Source of the DNA: Sphingobacterium sp. ML3W
Lineage (GTDB): Bacteria; Bacteroidota; Bacteroidia; Sphingobacteriales; Sphingobacteriaceae
Assembly (NCBI RefSeq): GCF_000747525.1
Contig: NZ_CP009278.1
Location: 1,550,001 to 1,614,000 of the forward strand
Direction: 5' to 3'
DNA: 64,000 nucleotides
In this document: piece after piece, positions 44,216 through 52,839 of the stretch
How the letters are laid out: each line of letters begins with the position of its first letter
Numbering within the stretch: the stretch's first letter is position 1
Notes under the pieces: model-generated
What the model saw: only the letters and a program-made list of their open reading frames with translations
The model's database searches: none
What the model was told of the DNA's origin: nothing
Made by a program: the position numbers and the translations under genes

Positions 44216-46501
44216 ATGAAGTTTCAAGATCTAGTTAATTTGTATGAAGAAGGGAGATATGAGGATTGTTTATCTGAATTAGAAGTTTTTCTAGTATTAA
44301 ATCCACAAGATATTCCCGCATTAATTTTAAAAGCTACCGTACTTAAGGAACTTGATTTTCAAAATTTAGATGAAGACAGTAATGAACTGACATTAGACGA
44401 TTTTCAAGAGGTTATTAGTATATACAAATCTATTTTACAGCTTGAACCAAATAATGAGGCCGCCCTTTTTGGTCTGTTGGAAACTACTCGTTTTTTCTAT
44501 AAAGATTTAGATTACGATGAATATGCTTCTTATATAGAACGATTGAGTATCCATGAGGATGAGTTAGAGAATGTATGTCGTTTCCGAGCTGATTTGAATT
44601 ATTTACATGAGAAATATCAAGAGTCTATTGGTAATATCAATGAATTGCTTTCCATTTATGAAGTATTATATGCCCATGATCGTATTAGTAAATGTGCACT
44701 ATTAACAGAAAGTGTACTTTTTAAAGCAATGATTCTTCGCGAGAACCTAAATCATCATCAACAGGCACTTGCCGAGTTCAGAAAATATAAACATGATATT
44801 TTATCTAATAATGTGCTGTTATACCTGGATATTGGTCAGCTTGCTATGGAGTATCATGATTATGAGATGATTGGTTGGGCGGGTGTCAAGGCCGTATTGT
44901 ATGGAAATGAAGAGCCTGAAATTGATGCTGAGATCTTCAAATTTTATGAACAGGTCGTATCGCTGTTAAATGGTGGTTTGGAGGATAAACAGTGTATTTA
45001 CTTTGCTATCATGGTGCAACGTAATTTTCGGGAAGAACTCGGATTAGACTTATCAGATCCTTTAATAGAAGCTAAGCGTTACATCCAACGTTATCCAGAT
45101 TGGTTTATTCCTTATCATTTTGCAGGAACCTATATACTTGAAGGTGGAAATCATGAAGAAGCGTTACCTTACCTTCAGAAAGCAGTAGAGCTTGGTGGTT
45201 TTTCAATAACCATTCATCGCTTCATCCTTACTTACTACGAAGTCCATAAAGAGTTACCTGAAATATTGAATTGGCCAGTAGATGGTCCTATTGACTATTT
45301 TAATGCAGGCTGCGAGTTTTCTGAATTTGAGAATTCTATCGGTTCACCAATTCTTGATATGTCCTTGCTAAATTATCGATTGCAGTTTTTTGAGCGATCA
45401 TATTTAGCTTTTAAAGCATATTTTCACGAAAATCAATTTGAAGCAAATTACTTTATCAATAGTCAGTTGATGTCTATGTGTTGTAATAATTATGCACTGG
45501 CATTGAATAGCAAGCGAAAATATGATGAAGTAATCGAAATATGTAAGGAGGGACTTACTTATAGTCGATTTTGGGAACTGTATAATACATTGGCGGATGC
45601 GTATTTTGAGAAAGAAGAGTATGAAGATGCATTAATCAACTACCATGAGTTATTAGATGATAGCTTTAAAGAGTTTGATATGCCAAATTATCTTCGAATA
45701 TCTGCATACGTGACCAAATGTGAGTTTAAGTTGGGGTATATAAAAGAAGCTGAGGAAAGGTTGAGGACTATTGCACAAGAATATGATGAACTCATCCAAT
45801 CTTCAGAATATGCTGACTATGAGGAAGAAGAGCTGTTTGTTACACGTCAAGCTTATATGGAGATTCAGAACGCACGTTTTGATCTAATCAATCATAGGGG
45901 AGATTCAGAAACTTTGAAGGATTGGCAAAAGGAATTGGAAAGTAAACCTGATGATGCATCGAACTGGTACATGTTGATGCAAAATTACTTTCAATTGGAG
46001 CAGTATGATCAATGTATAGCTTGCGCAAATAATTATGAAGCTACTAAACCGTTGCAGGAAATGGCTTTAATCGATTATCGTAAGTTGCATTATTTGAGAG
46101 GAAAATCATATTTCTTAATTGGGGATTTTCCAGCTGCGCTAAAGGATTTATTAGTCGCTTATGACTCTACGAAGTCTACTTTAAAAGAAGAAGAATCGTA
46201 TGGCGATTTCCACTTGATACTACTGCATCTTATACATTCTTATTTCCATTTACAAGATTGGGAAAATGTAATTCGTATCAGCCAGGAATCTGATGCTATG
46301 TATAGTAGTGAAAATTGGGAAGAAGACGATGATTGGAATGAAATGACCTTTATGTCTGCCGAAGCATCTTTTGCAATTGGTGCTGGCGAAGTTGCTAAAG
46401 AGAAGATACAAGCTATCCTAAAGTTATTCCCTAAGGATGAAAAAGCGTTAGAGAAAAAGAAAGCATGGAGCTCTGGTTGGTTTGGTTGGTTGAAAAAGTA
46501 A
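44216..46501 (+). CDS. Large tetratricopeptide-repeat protein
   Basis: A 761-residue, acidic, all-helical protein with TPR-like units across its length, for example YEDCLSELEVFLVLNPQDIPA near the start, EEALPYLQKAVELG near residue 320, and YDQCIACANNYEATKP and FPAALKDLLVAYDS in the last third. No signal peptide or membrane segment, so it is probably a cytoplasmic scaffold. The C-terminal tail ends in SSGWFGWLKK, an aromatic and basic end that could anchor it. No catalytic domain is present and the partner is unknown. Confidence 0.8.
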   Translation: MKFQDLVNLYEEGRYEDCLSELEVFLVLNPQDIPALILKATVLKELDFQNLDEDSNELTLDDFQEVISIYKSILQLEPNNEAALFGLLETTRFFYKDLDYDEYASYIERLSIHEDELENVCRFRADLNYLHEKYQESIGNINELLSIYEVLYAHDRISKCALLTESVLFKAMILRENLNHHQQALAEFRKYKHDILSNNVLLYLDIGQLAMEYHDYEMIGWAGVKAVLYGNEEPEIDAEIFKFYEQVVSLLNGGLEDKQCIYFAIMVQRNFREELGLDLSDPLIEAKRYIQRYPDWFIPYHFAGTYILEGGNHEEALPYLQKAVELGGFSITIHRFILTYYEVHKELPEILNWPVDGPIDYFNAGCEFSEFENSIGSPILDMSLLNYRLQFFERSYLAFKAYFHENQFEANYFINSQLMSMCCNNYALALNSKRKYDEVIEICKEGLTYSRFWELYNTLADAYFEKEEYEDALINYHELLDDSFKEFDMPNYLRISAYVTKCEFKLGYIKEAEERLRTIAQEYDELIQSSEYADYEEEELFVTRQAYMEIQNARFDLINHRGDSETLKDWQKELESKPDDASNWYMLMQNYFQLEQYDQCIACANNYEATKPLQEMALIDYRKLHYLRGKSYFLIGDFPAALKDLLVAYDSTKSTLKEEESYGDFHLILLHLIHSYFHLQDWENVIRISQESDAMYSSENWEEDDDWNEMTFMSAEASFAIGAGEVAKEKIQAILKLFPKDEKALEKKKAWSSGWFGWLKK

Positions 46502-46630
46502 TGCTATTGCGATTGGTGAAAGCCTAAATTTTATCATGCCATTTATTGTTGTATAGCAGTAAATATAGTTAAGGTTATGATAATAAAAATATATTACATA
46601 GCTATGGCTATGTTATAAGGGACCGATACC

Positions 46631-46762
46631 ATGAATAGTAAGGCTTCGAAAAACAAGATAAGAAAGGCGGTGACTGTTATAGCGGCGCAAATAATATGGT
46701 CGTGCAAATTAAATGAACTTACCAGATTTAAAAAATACTTAATAAAGGGACTGATTTTATAA
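46631..46762 (+). CDS. Possible 43-residue basic peptide
   Basis: An ORF from ATG 46631 to TAA 46760-46762, preceded by AAGGGA twelve bases upstream. The product starts MNSKASKNKIRKAVTVIAAQ, is basic with a hydrophobic middle, and ends in a second hydrophobic stretch. Its stop codon lies in the loop of the terminator at 46744-46776. No family recognised. Confidence 0.3.
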   Translation: MNSKASKNKIRKAVTVIAAQIIWSCKLNELTRFKKYLIKGLIL

Positions 46763-46776
46763 GGTCCTTTTTTATT
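46744..46776 (+). terminator. Plus-strand terminator
   Basis: AAAGGGAC (46744-46751) pairs with GTCCTTT (46764-46770, one G-T pair) and is followed by T residues. It ends the 43-codon ORF or read-through from the TPR gene. Confidence 0.55.
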
Positions 46777-46803
46777 TTGTTACTATTTCATCAATTCTTA
46801 TTC

Positions 46804-46827
46804 GAAAAAAAACACGCTGTAAGCGTG
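46804..46827 (-). terminator. Minus-strand terminator after the 31-codon ORF
   Basis: CACGC (46813-46817), loop, GCGTG (46823-46827). On the minus strand the hairpin is followed by eight T residues. The only ORF that it can serve is the small one at 46852-46947. Confidence 0.7.
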
Positions 46828-46851
46828 CGACATTTTTTGAATAAGGGCAGG

Positions 46852-46947
46852 TTAATCTTCACCTGATAATAAATCATCTCCATCAAATGTAAACTCAATT
46901 ACCTCGGTGTAACTTTCTAAAGCTTGTAGTTCGAAATCTTTAATCAT
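46852..46947 (-). CDS. 31-residue acidic peptide with its own terminator
   Basis: The ORF encodes MIKDFELQALESYTEVIEF and then FDGDDLLSGED, with AAAGAAG seven bases before the ATG and an intrinsic terminator 25 bases after the stop. The peptide is acidic, soluble and has no known motif. The flanking signals make a real small gene more likely than chance. A weak TACCTTTA element lies upstream on the minus strand. Confidence 0.5.
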   Translation of the reverse strand: MIKDFELQALESYTEVIEFTFDGDDLLSGED

Positions 46948-47158
46948 CTTCTTTAATTTTTATTTACCATAAAGGTAAGCTTAGTTGTTAACCTCAGAGT
47001 AAATTTGATGTGAAGTTTTTGTTAAGTCTTGAAATATATTTATTTGCTTAACATTGGATTCTTTTTTAGAGGATTTATAAACGAAAAAGGGTCTATAATC
47101 CTTAGTATTTTAAAAGAAAAACTTATCTTAGTAGACTTACTTACTTTAGGTTTCATAC

Positions 47159-47166
47159 TATATTTG
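47159..47166 (+). promoter_or_regulatory. -7 element TATATTTG of nhaA
   Basis: It lies 44 bases before the nhaA ATG and matches TAnnTTTG. No clear -33 at 19 bases. Confidence 0.4.
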
Positions 47167-47210
47167 GAGCTTATATTTTTCCTTATTCATCACTAAATGA
47201 AAATGTCTTT

Positions 47211-48386
47211 ATGGCAAACTTAATTAATTTAAAAATTTTCAAACAGTTTTTACAGTCTAGTAATATAGGTGGTATCTTATTGTTTATCTGTGTTATTCTG
47301 TCTTTGATTGTTGCAAATACTCCTTTAGCGGAATCTTTTAACAATTTATTGAATACAACATTAGGGTTCGAAACAGAACATATCCAATTAAACTATTCGG
47401 TGCTGCTATGGATTAATGACGGTTTGATGGCCATATTTTTTCTTTTGGTAGGTTTAGAGATAAAGCGCGAACTGGTTGAGGGTGAATTGTCGTCACCAAA
47501 AAAAGCGCTATTACCAATCTTAGCTGCTTTTGGTGGAGCTATTTTACCTGCACTTATTTATTTGTACATTAATAAAGGATTACCTACCGAGCATGGCTGG
47601 GGGATTCCAATGGCTACTGATATTGCATTTGCATTGGCAGTTATTACTTTGTTGGGTAAGCGTGTTCCAGCTAGTTTAAAGATATTTTTGGCAGCTTTAG
47701 CAATCGTTGATGACTTGTTGGCTATTTTGGTAATCGCTTTATTCTATAGCGGCGATCTACATTACAACTATTTATTTATTGCATTGGGCATATTTGCTTT
47801 CTTATTGCTTTTAAACTATTTAGGGGTTAAAAAAATATGGGCTTATTTGATACCAGGAGTTTTTATATGGTATTTTATACATCACTCAGGTATACATGCA
47901 ACGATAGCCGGTGTATTGGTGGCATTAGCCTTACCAACAAATACGACAGATGATGAATCACCTTTAGAGAAATTGGAACATATGCTGACTTCTCCTGTTA
48001 ATTTTATTATTATACCTCTTTTTGCAATAGCCAATACCAATATTACGATTCATAGCGAAATGGTCGGTGGTTTGACTACAGCATTGGGGCTCGGTATTAT
48101 TGGTGGGTTGATTGTTGGAAAGTCTTTAGGCATATTGGGAGTATCTTTCATTGCTACCAAATTGAAGCTATGTACATTGCCTGAGGGCGCAAATTGGAAG
48201 CATATATTTGGCGTGGGACTATTGGGTGGTATTGGATTTACAATGTCCATTTTTGTATCCATATTAGCTTTTACAGATCCACTCTTGGTGGAGGAAGCAA
48301 AATTTGCCGTATTGATTGGTTCTTTATTTTCAGGTGCAGCAGGATACCTGTTTCTATCGAGTATAGGCAATAAAAAAAGCGCTTAA
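47211..48386 (+). CDS. nhaA: Na+/H+ antiporter NhaA
   Basis: NhaA exports sodium in exchange for protons at the inner membrane. The 391-residue protein has the expected length, about twelve membrane segments and the key stretches LLVGLEIKRELVEGELSSPKKALLP, GWGIPMATDIAFALAVI and LAALAIVDDLLAILVIA, which includes the Asp-Asp pair that binds the ions. VGLLGGIGFTMSIFVSILAF lies near the end. It is transcribed alone and ends before a long terminator. Confidence 0.97.
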   Translation: MANLINLKIFKQFLQSSNIGGILLFICVILSLIVANTPLAESFNNLLNTTLGFETEHIQLNYSVLLWINDGLMAIFFLLVGLEIKRELVEGELSSPKKALLPILAAFGGAILPALIYLYINKGLPTEHGWGIPMATDIAFALAVITLLGKRVPASLKIFLAALAIVDDLLAILVIALFYSGDLHYNYLFIALGIFAFLLLLNYLGVKKIWAYLIPGVFIWYFIHHSGIHATIAGVLVALALPTNTTDDESPLEKLEHMLTSPVNFIIIPLFAIANTNITIHSEMVGGLTTALGLGIIGGLIVGKSLGILGVSFIATKLKLCTLPEGANWKHIFGVGLLGGIGFTMSIFVSILAFTDPLLVEEAKFAVLIGSLFSGAAGYLFLSSIGNKKSA

Positions 48387-48390
48387 TACT

Positions 48391-48466
48391 AAAAAGCAGT
48401 CTCTACTTGAAGTGCCCCAGATGTATCTAACATTTTCGGGACACTCCGACATCGAGGCTGCTTTTT
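48391..48466. terminator. Long hairpin terminator after nhaA
   Basis: AAAAGCAGTCTC (from 48392) pairs with GAGGCTGCTTTTT (48454-48466, one G-T pair); inside, AGTGCCC pairs with GGGACACT. Both strands end in T-runs, so it can act in both directions. Confidence 0.75.
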
Positions 48467-49371
48467 ATCAATTACCTACCACATTAACTGCAATTTCGAA
48501 ATCTACTCGATCTTTTATACGTTGAAGTAAGACGGCCATACTATACCACTGATAGTAATCACGTTAATTTGGTATCCTTTATTTTATTCTATATTTTTCT
48601 GTTTACTATTAAACGTGCCTTTTACCCCTTAAGGAATAACAGTAATAGCTGGGTTTTAACCAAGCTTGCATAGAAATTAGCATTGACTTTTATTCATTAC
48701 ATGAACTTCTAAAGTTTCAATATCTTTAAAACTTAGTTATTGGGCGGTGGAAATATTGACTCGTAGCTATAATTAAGGAAAAGATTGTGCATATTTCGAC
48801 GAGAATAATCGAATTTAAATTTCGAAATGGTTGTTGATCAAGTGCTTTCCATTTATTTAAACCAATAAATATACTTTGCACCTCTATACGGCTAGGTTTC
48901 ATTAAGGTTGTAAAGTAGACTTAGTAGTTTCATAACAGTTTCTTATTTTGATGCGAGCAGCTATAGATCAACGGCGAGCTTCAAGATTGGTATCCAATGA
49001 ATTTGTACATCTATGTAACCGGCTTCATCTTTTAGGTGTCTGTTGTGCAATATCAGGATATTAAAATGCCTAAAAAATAGCACATACTCATAGCCAAAGA
49101 ATGACTAAAGAGAATAGGTGCGGTTTGTACTATATGTCTAATTGCATGCCTTTAATAATATGGACTTCTTTTCAGAGCCTATTGTATTGGTACTGCTTTG
49201 GAAAGGACTTATAGAGGTTAGTTACAATAGGATTATGCATCTAAAATAATGATGTCGAAAATGCTGAATACATGGATATATTCAGTCGCCATTTTAATGA
49301 AGTTATTTCCATCTTTTGTCTTTTTGTTGTTACATACTGTACTAGTTACAATAAGTTGATGATTTTTTTAT

Positions 49372-49386
49372 TGTTGATAATCAACA
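49372..49386. promoter_or_regulatory. 15-base palindrome TGTTGATAATCAACA
   Basis: An exact 7-1-7 palindrome about 155 bases upstream of susC. No T-run follows, so it is a candidate regulator site rather than a terminator. It shares GATAATC with Fur-type boxes, but this is not enough to name the regulator. Confidence 0.35.
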
Positions 49387-49471
49387 TTTTAATCTTTAAT
49401 TCAAAAGATATTTCATGAATAATTATGAAGAGTCAATCGATTGCGTAAATTGTAATTAACAACTAAACATA

Positions 49472-49509
49472 CAGTGCTAGGGGAGATCCTGAGATAGGGT
49501 ATAGCACTG
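49472..49509 (+). promoter_or_regulatory. Leader hairpin just upstream of susC
   Basis: CAGTGCTA (49472-49479) and TAGCACTG (49502-49509) form an 8-bp stem with a 22-base purine-rich loop (GGGGAGATCC onward), 32 bases before the ATG. It could influence mRNA stability or translation. It does not match any riboswitch that I know. Confidence 0.35.
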
Positions 49510-49541
49510 ATTAAATTACCAAATTAAACCTTTTTCACATT

Positions 49542-52500
49542 ATGAGAAAACTACTACAGTTTCTTAACGAGGATTTTATTGAGCACAAATTATCGGTAAA
49601 ACACTCTCTATGGGCATCCACTGCTTTGCTACTGATTAGTCATCAGTCTTTGGGTAGTCCTATGTCAAAATTTACAGAAATCTCGGCTCATGAGGTTCAT
49701 GTTACTGCAATTCAGACACCTATCCGGGGAAAGATTCAAGATGCACTCACAAAAGAGCCTATTAGTGGCGCAACAATTAAAGTACTAGGAAAGTCTATTG
49801 CAACTTCATCCGATTCAGATGGTAATTTTCAAATTGCTGCTGCTTTAAACGATGTTTTGGAAATTACTTATATCGGGTTTTCAAAGCAATCGCAAACAGT
49901 AACTTCAACAGCAGGACCTTTGGTTATCGGATTGCATGTTAAAAGTGATGATTTGGAAGAGGTTGTCGTGACGGGATATAGTACACAGCGTAAAAAGGAT
50001 CTGACAGGTGCTGTTGCAGTCGTGAATGTTGATCAGTTGAAAAGTACACCAGCAGCTAGTGCTGTGGAATCTTTGCAGGGTAGGGCCACAGGTGTCCAAG
50101 TTGTCACGGATGGTGCTCCAGGAGCGACACCTGCAATAAAGATTCGAGGATTCAGTACGATCAATAATAATGAGCCATTATATGTTATTGATGGCGTGCC
50201 TTATGAAGGAAAGTTAAGCTGGCTCAATCAGAATGATATTGAATCTATGCAGGTATTGAAGGATGCTTCTGCAGCATCTATTTATGGGTCCCGTGCAAAT
50301 AATGGAGTTATTATTGTGACTACGAAATCAGGAAAGACAGGTCCTCCCAGTATTAACTTTGACTCTTATTATGGTATACAAGTACCAAATAGAGGCCGTT
50401 TTCCAAAGATGTTAAGTCCGCAGCAAATATTAGATTTAAATAATGGTTTGAGCGGTAAAAATGATGTTTTACCAGATTATCTGATTGCAGGAAGCGCCGT
50501 AGGGAGTTTGATAACAGCTGCGGATTTCGATATGTCTAAATACAATTATGCGGATAATAAAGAAGAGTTTTATCAAATTACGAAAGCAAATAAAGAGGGT
50601 ACCAATTGGTTCGATGCTTTATCGAGAAATGCACCTACGCAGTCGTATCAATTGAGTGCTACTGGTGGTGGAGAAAATGCAAATTATGCCGTTTCTGGTG
50701 GATACCTTGGACAAAAGGGAACAATTATCCATACAGGTTTCGAACGTTTTAATGTGCGTTCTAATACCAGTTTTTCTGCTTTTAATAAAAGGTTGCGTTT
50801 TGGAGAAAATATGCAATATAGCATGACGAAGGGACATGGTATAGGTGTGAATACGAATACTGCAGGTGATTATATCGGTGAAGGAAGTGCCTTAGGCTTT
50901 GCATATCGAATCAAGAATATTATTCCTGTTTATGATGAAGGAGGTAATTTTGCAGGTTCTAAAGGTGGCTGGGGAAATGGTGAAAGCCCTGTCGCGATTG
51001 CTTATCGTGCTAAAGACGATGTGAACAAAAGTAATTTGTTTTTTGGAAATGCATTTGGGGAATATGATTTACTCAAAGGATTGACGTTTAAGACAAGTTT
51101 TGGTATTAAATATGAGAATTATTATTCTACTGACTATACTTATCCAAATTTAGAATTTACTGAAGGTAGCTCCAATAATGGTGTCGCGGAAACATCGGGT
51201 TATAATACAGAATGGACCTGGACCAATACTTTAAATTATAAAGCGAACTTTAATGATGTTCATAATCTGAATATTTTACTTGGAACAGAAGCTATTGATA
51301 ACTCGTATCGTCAGGTTCGAGGGATAGGAAATGATTATTTTATTAGTAATAATACAGATTTTTTTTATGTGAGTTCTGGTGCTAAAAAATCTGGAGAAAG
51401 TGAAGGTACATTTGGGTCATTATTTTCCATTTTTGGGAAAGCAGACTACTCGTTAATGGATCGCTATATTTTTAGCGCAACAATTAGGCGTGATGGCTCT
51501 TCCAATTTCGGCTCCAATAATAAATATGGTACTTTCCCTGGAGTAAGTGCGGCTTGGCGACTATCGGAGGAAGATTTTATGAAAAGTGCAACTTGGCTTA
51601 ATGATTTAAAGATTAGAGCAGGTTATGGTATTACTGGAAATCAACGCATACCATCTTTTCAATATTTAAAAAGATATCAACTTTCTCAAAATTCGTCCTC
51701 TTATCCAATTAATAGTGGATTAGTGAGCGGTATGTGGATCAGTGATTATCAAAATGAAAATGTAAAATGGGAACAAGTGAAGTCCTTAAATCTAGGTCTG
51801 GATTTTTCAATCTTAGATGGAAAATTTGATGGATCATTTGATTGGTATAATAAAAAAACTTCGGATATGCTCTTTGCATTGCCACTTCCAGCAAGTGCAG
51901 TGGGTAGGGGTGCATCACCCTATTTGAATATAGGTGATATGCAGAATAAAGGAATAGAACTTTCTCTTAATTATCATCAGCAACAAAAAGATCCTGACAA
52001 ATTTAATTTTGATTTAGGTGTGAATTTTTCTAAAAACAAAAATGAAATCTTGTCTTTGGCTCCTGGAGTTGATGAAGTGATTTATGGCGCATTTAGAAGT
52101 ATGGAGACCTCTATTATGAAGACAGGTCAACCATTTGGCGCATTTTATGGGTATAAAATAGCAGGAATTTATCAAAACGATAGTGAATTGGCTAATTTAC
52201 CTTCTTATGATAAGGCGCGTGTTGGCGGTTTTAGATATGAAGACTTAAATGATGATGGAAAAATTGATGCAAATGACAGAACAGTCATTGGAAGTCCTCA
52301 TCCTGATTTCACATATTCGATTAATTTCAACGCAAATTACAAGAATTTTGATATGATGATGTATTTCTATGGATCGCAGGGAAATCAAAATTATGAAGCG
52401 ACTCGTTATTATACCGACATGGGAGTGTTTGATGGTCAAAAAAGCGTTCGAGTATTGGATGCATGGTCAGAAAAAAATCCCTCTGGTACAGTTCCTAAAC

Positions 52501-52817
52501 AAGAATTACCAGGTTACAATTATGTCGATATCGAATCTGCATCCTCAACTTATTATATTCAAGATGCTAGCTTTTTTAAGCTGAAAAATTTGCAACTCGG
52601 TTATAACTTCAAAACGGAAAAATTATTTGGTGCAGATACTGGAATCAAAAAATTGCGTGCTTATTTAGGCGTAACCAATTTATTTACCATTACTAAATAT
52701 GAGGGATTAGATCCTGAGATTACTGCAACACCTTCAAAATATCCAGCACTGGGTGTAGACTTTGGCGTGTATCCACAATCTAGACAATATATGTTAGGTG
52801 TAAGTTTGGGTTTTTAA
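49542..52817 (+). CDS. SusC/RagA family TonB-dependent outer-membrane transporter
   Basis: A 1091-residue outer-membrane transporter. After an N-terminal signal region (SLWASTALLLISHQSLGS, to about residue 45) comes a carboxypeptidase-regulatory-like domain (IRGKIQDALTKEPISGATIKV), the TonB box region (DDLEEVVVTGYSTQRKKDLTG), the plug (LQGRATGVQVVTDGAPGATP, SIYGSRANNGVIIVTTKSG) and a 22-strand barrel ending in LGVSLGF. It works with the next gene, a SusD lipoprotein lid, to import a glycan or peptide. No carbohydrate-active enzyme or regulator is adjacent, so the ligand cannot be guessed. Confidence 0.93.
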   Translation: MRKLLQFLNEDFIEHKLSVKHSLWASTALLLISHQSLGSPMSKFTEISAHEVHVTAIQTPIRGKIQDALTKEPISGATIKVLGKSIATSSDSDGNFQIAAALNDVLEITYIGFSKQSQTVTSTAGPLVIGLHVKSDDLEEVVVTGYSTQRKKDLTGAVAVVNVDQLKSTPAASAVESLQGRATGVQVVTDGAPGATPAIKIRGFSTINNNEPLYVIDGVPYEGKLSWLNQNDIESMQVLKDASAASIYGSRANNGVIIVTTKSGKTGPPSINFDSYYGIQVPNRGRFPKMLSPQQILDLNNGLSGKNDVLPDYLIAGSAVGSLITAADFDMSKYNYADNKEEFYQITKANKEGTNWFDALSRNAPTQSYQLSATGGGENANYAVSGGYLGQKGTIIHTGFERFNVRSNTSFSAFNKRLRFGENMQYSMTKGHGIGVNTNTAGDYIGEGSALGFAYRIKNIIPVYDEGGNFAGSKGGWGNGESPVAIAYRAKDDVNKSNLFFGNAFGEYDLLKGLTFKTSFGIKYENYYSTDYTYPNLEFTEGSSNNGVAETSGYNTEWTWTNTLNYKANFNDVHNLNILLGTEAIDNSYRQVRGIGNDYFISNNTDFFYVSSGAKKSGESEGTFGSLFSIFGKADYSLMDRYIFSATIRRDGSSNFGSNNKYGTFPGVSAAWRLSEEDFMKSATWLNDLKIRAGYGITGNQRIPSFQYLKRYQLSQNSSSYPINSGLVSGMWISDYQNENVKWEQVKSLNLGLDFSILDGKFDGSFDWYNKKTSDMLFALPLPASAVGRGASPYLNIGDMQNKGIELSLNYHQQQKDPDKFNFDLGVNFSKNKNEILSLAPGVDEVIYGAFRSMETSIMKTGQPFGAFYGYKIAGIYQNDSELANLPSYDKARVGGFRYEDLNDDGKIDANDRTVIGSPHPDFTYSINFNANYKNFDMMMYFYGSQGNQNYEATRYYTDMGVFDGQKSVRVLDAWSEKNPSGTVPKQELPGYNYVDIESASSTYYIQDASFFKLKNLQLGYNFKTEKLFGADTGIKKLRAYLGVTNLFTITKYEGLDPEITATPSKYPALGVDFGVYPQSRQYMLGVSLGF

Positions 52818-52839
52818 TTTAATTTTTAATGTGAGCAAA

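Larger units (their letters stand above)
46502..47210. other. Intergenic stretch with two small ORFs and two terminators
   Basis: Between the TPR gene and nhaA. It contains a CATAGC/GCTATG hairpin near 46599-46615, a 43-codon ORF on the plus strand, a 31-codon ORF on the minus strand, and a terminator for each (listed separately). TATATTTG at 47159-47166 is a likely -7 element for nhaA. Confidence 0.6.
48387..49541. other. 1.15-kb gene-free stretch before susC
   Basis: After the nhaA terminator no ORF of 60 codons exists on either strand. A 23-codon minus-strand ORF (48468-48539, starting MAVLLQRIKDRV) ends beside the terminator and may be a gene remnant. Close to susC lie a palindrome (49372-49386) and a leader hairpin (49472-49509). 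I see no sigma/anti-sigma gene or transposase, though this is where a regulator of a SusCD pair would be expected. Confidence 0.5.

Noticed and set aside
48468-48539. 23-codon minus-strand ORF next to the nhaA terminator
   Set aside because: It is too short and lacks a promoter or ribosome site; it is noted in the gap description as a possible remnant only.
49472-49509. Leader hairpin with GGGGAGATCC and CTGAGAT considered as a TPP or other riboswitch
   Set aside because: It has only one stem; the second TPP arm and the GGTAAT-type element are missing, and the downstream gene is a SusC transporter without thiamine context.
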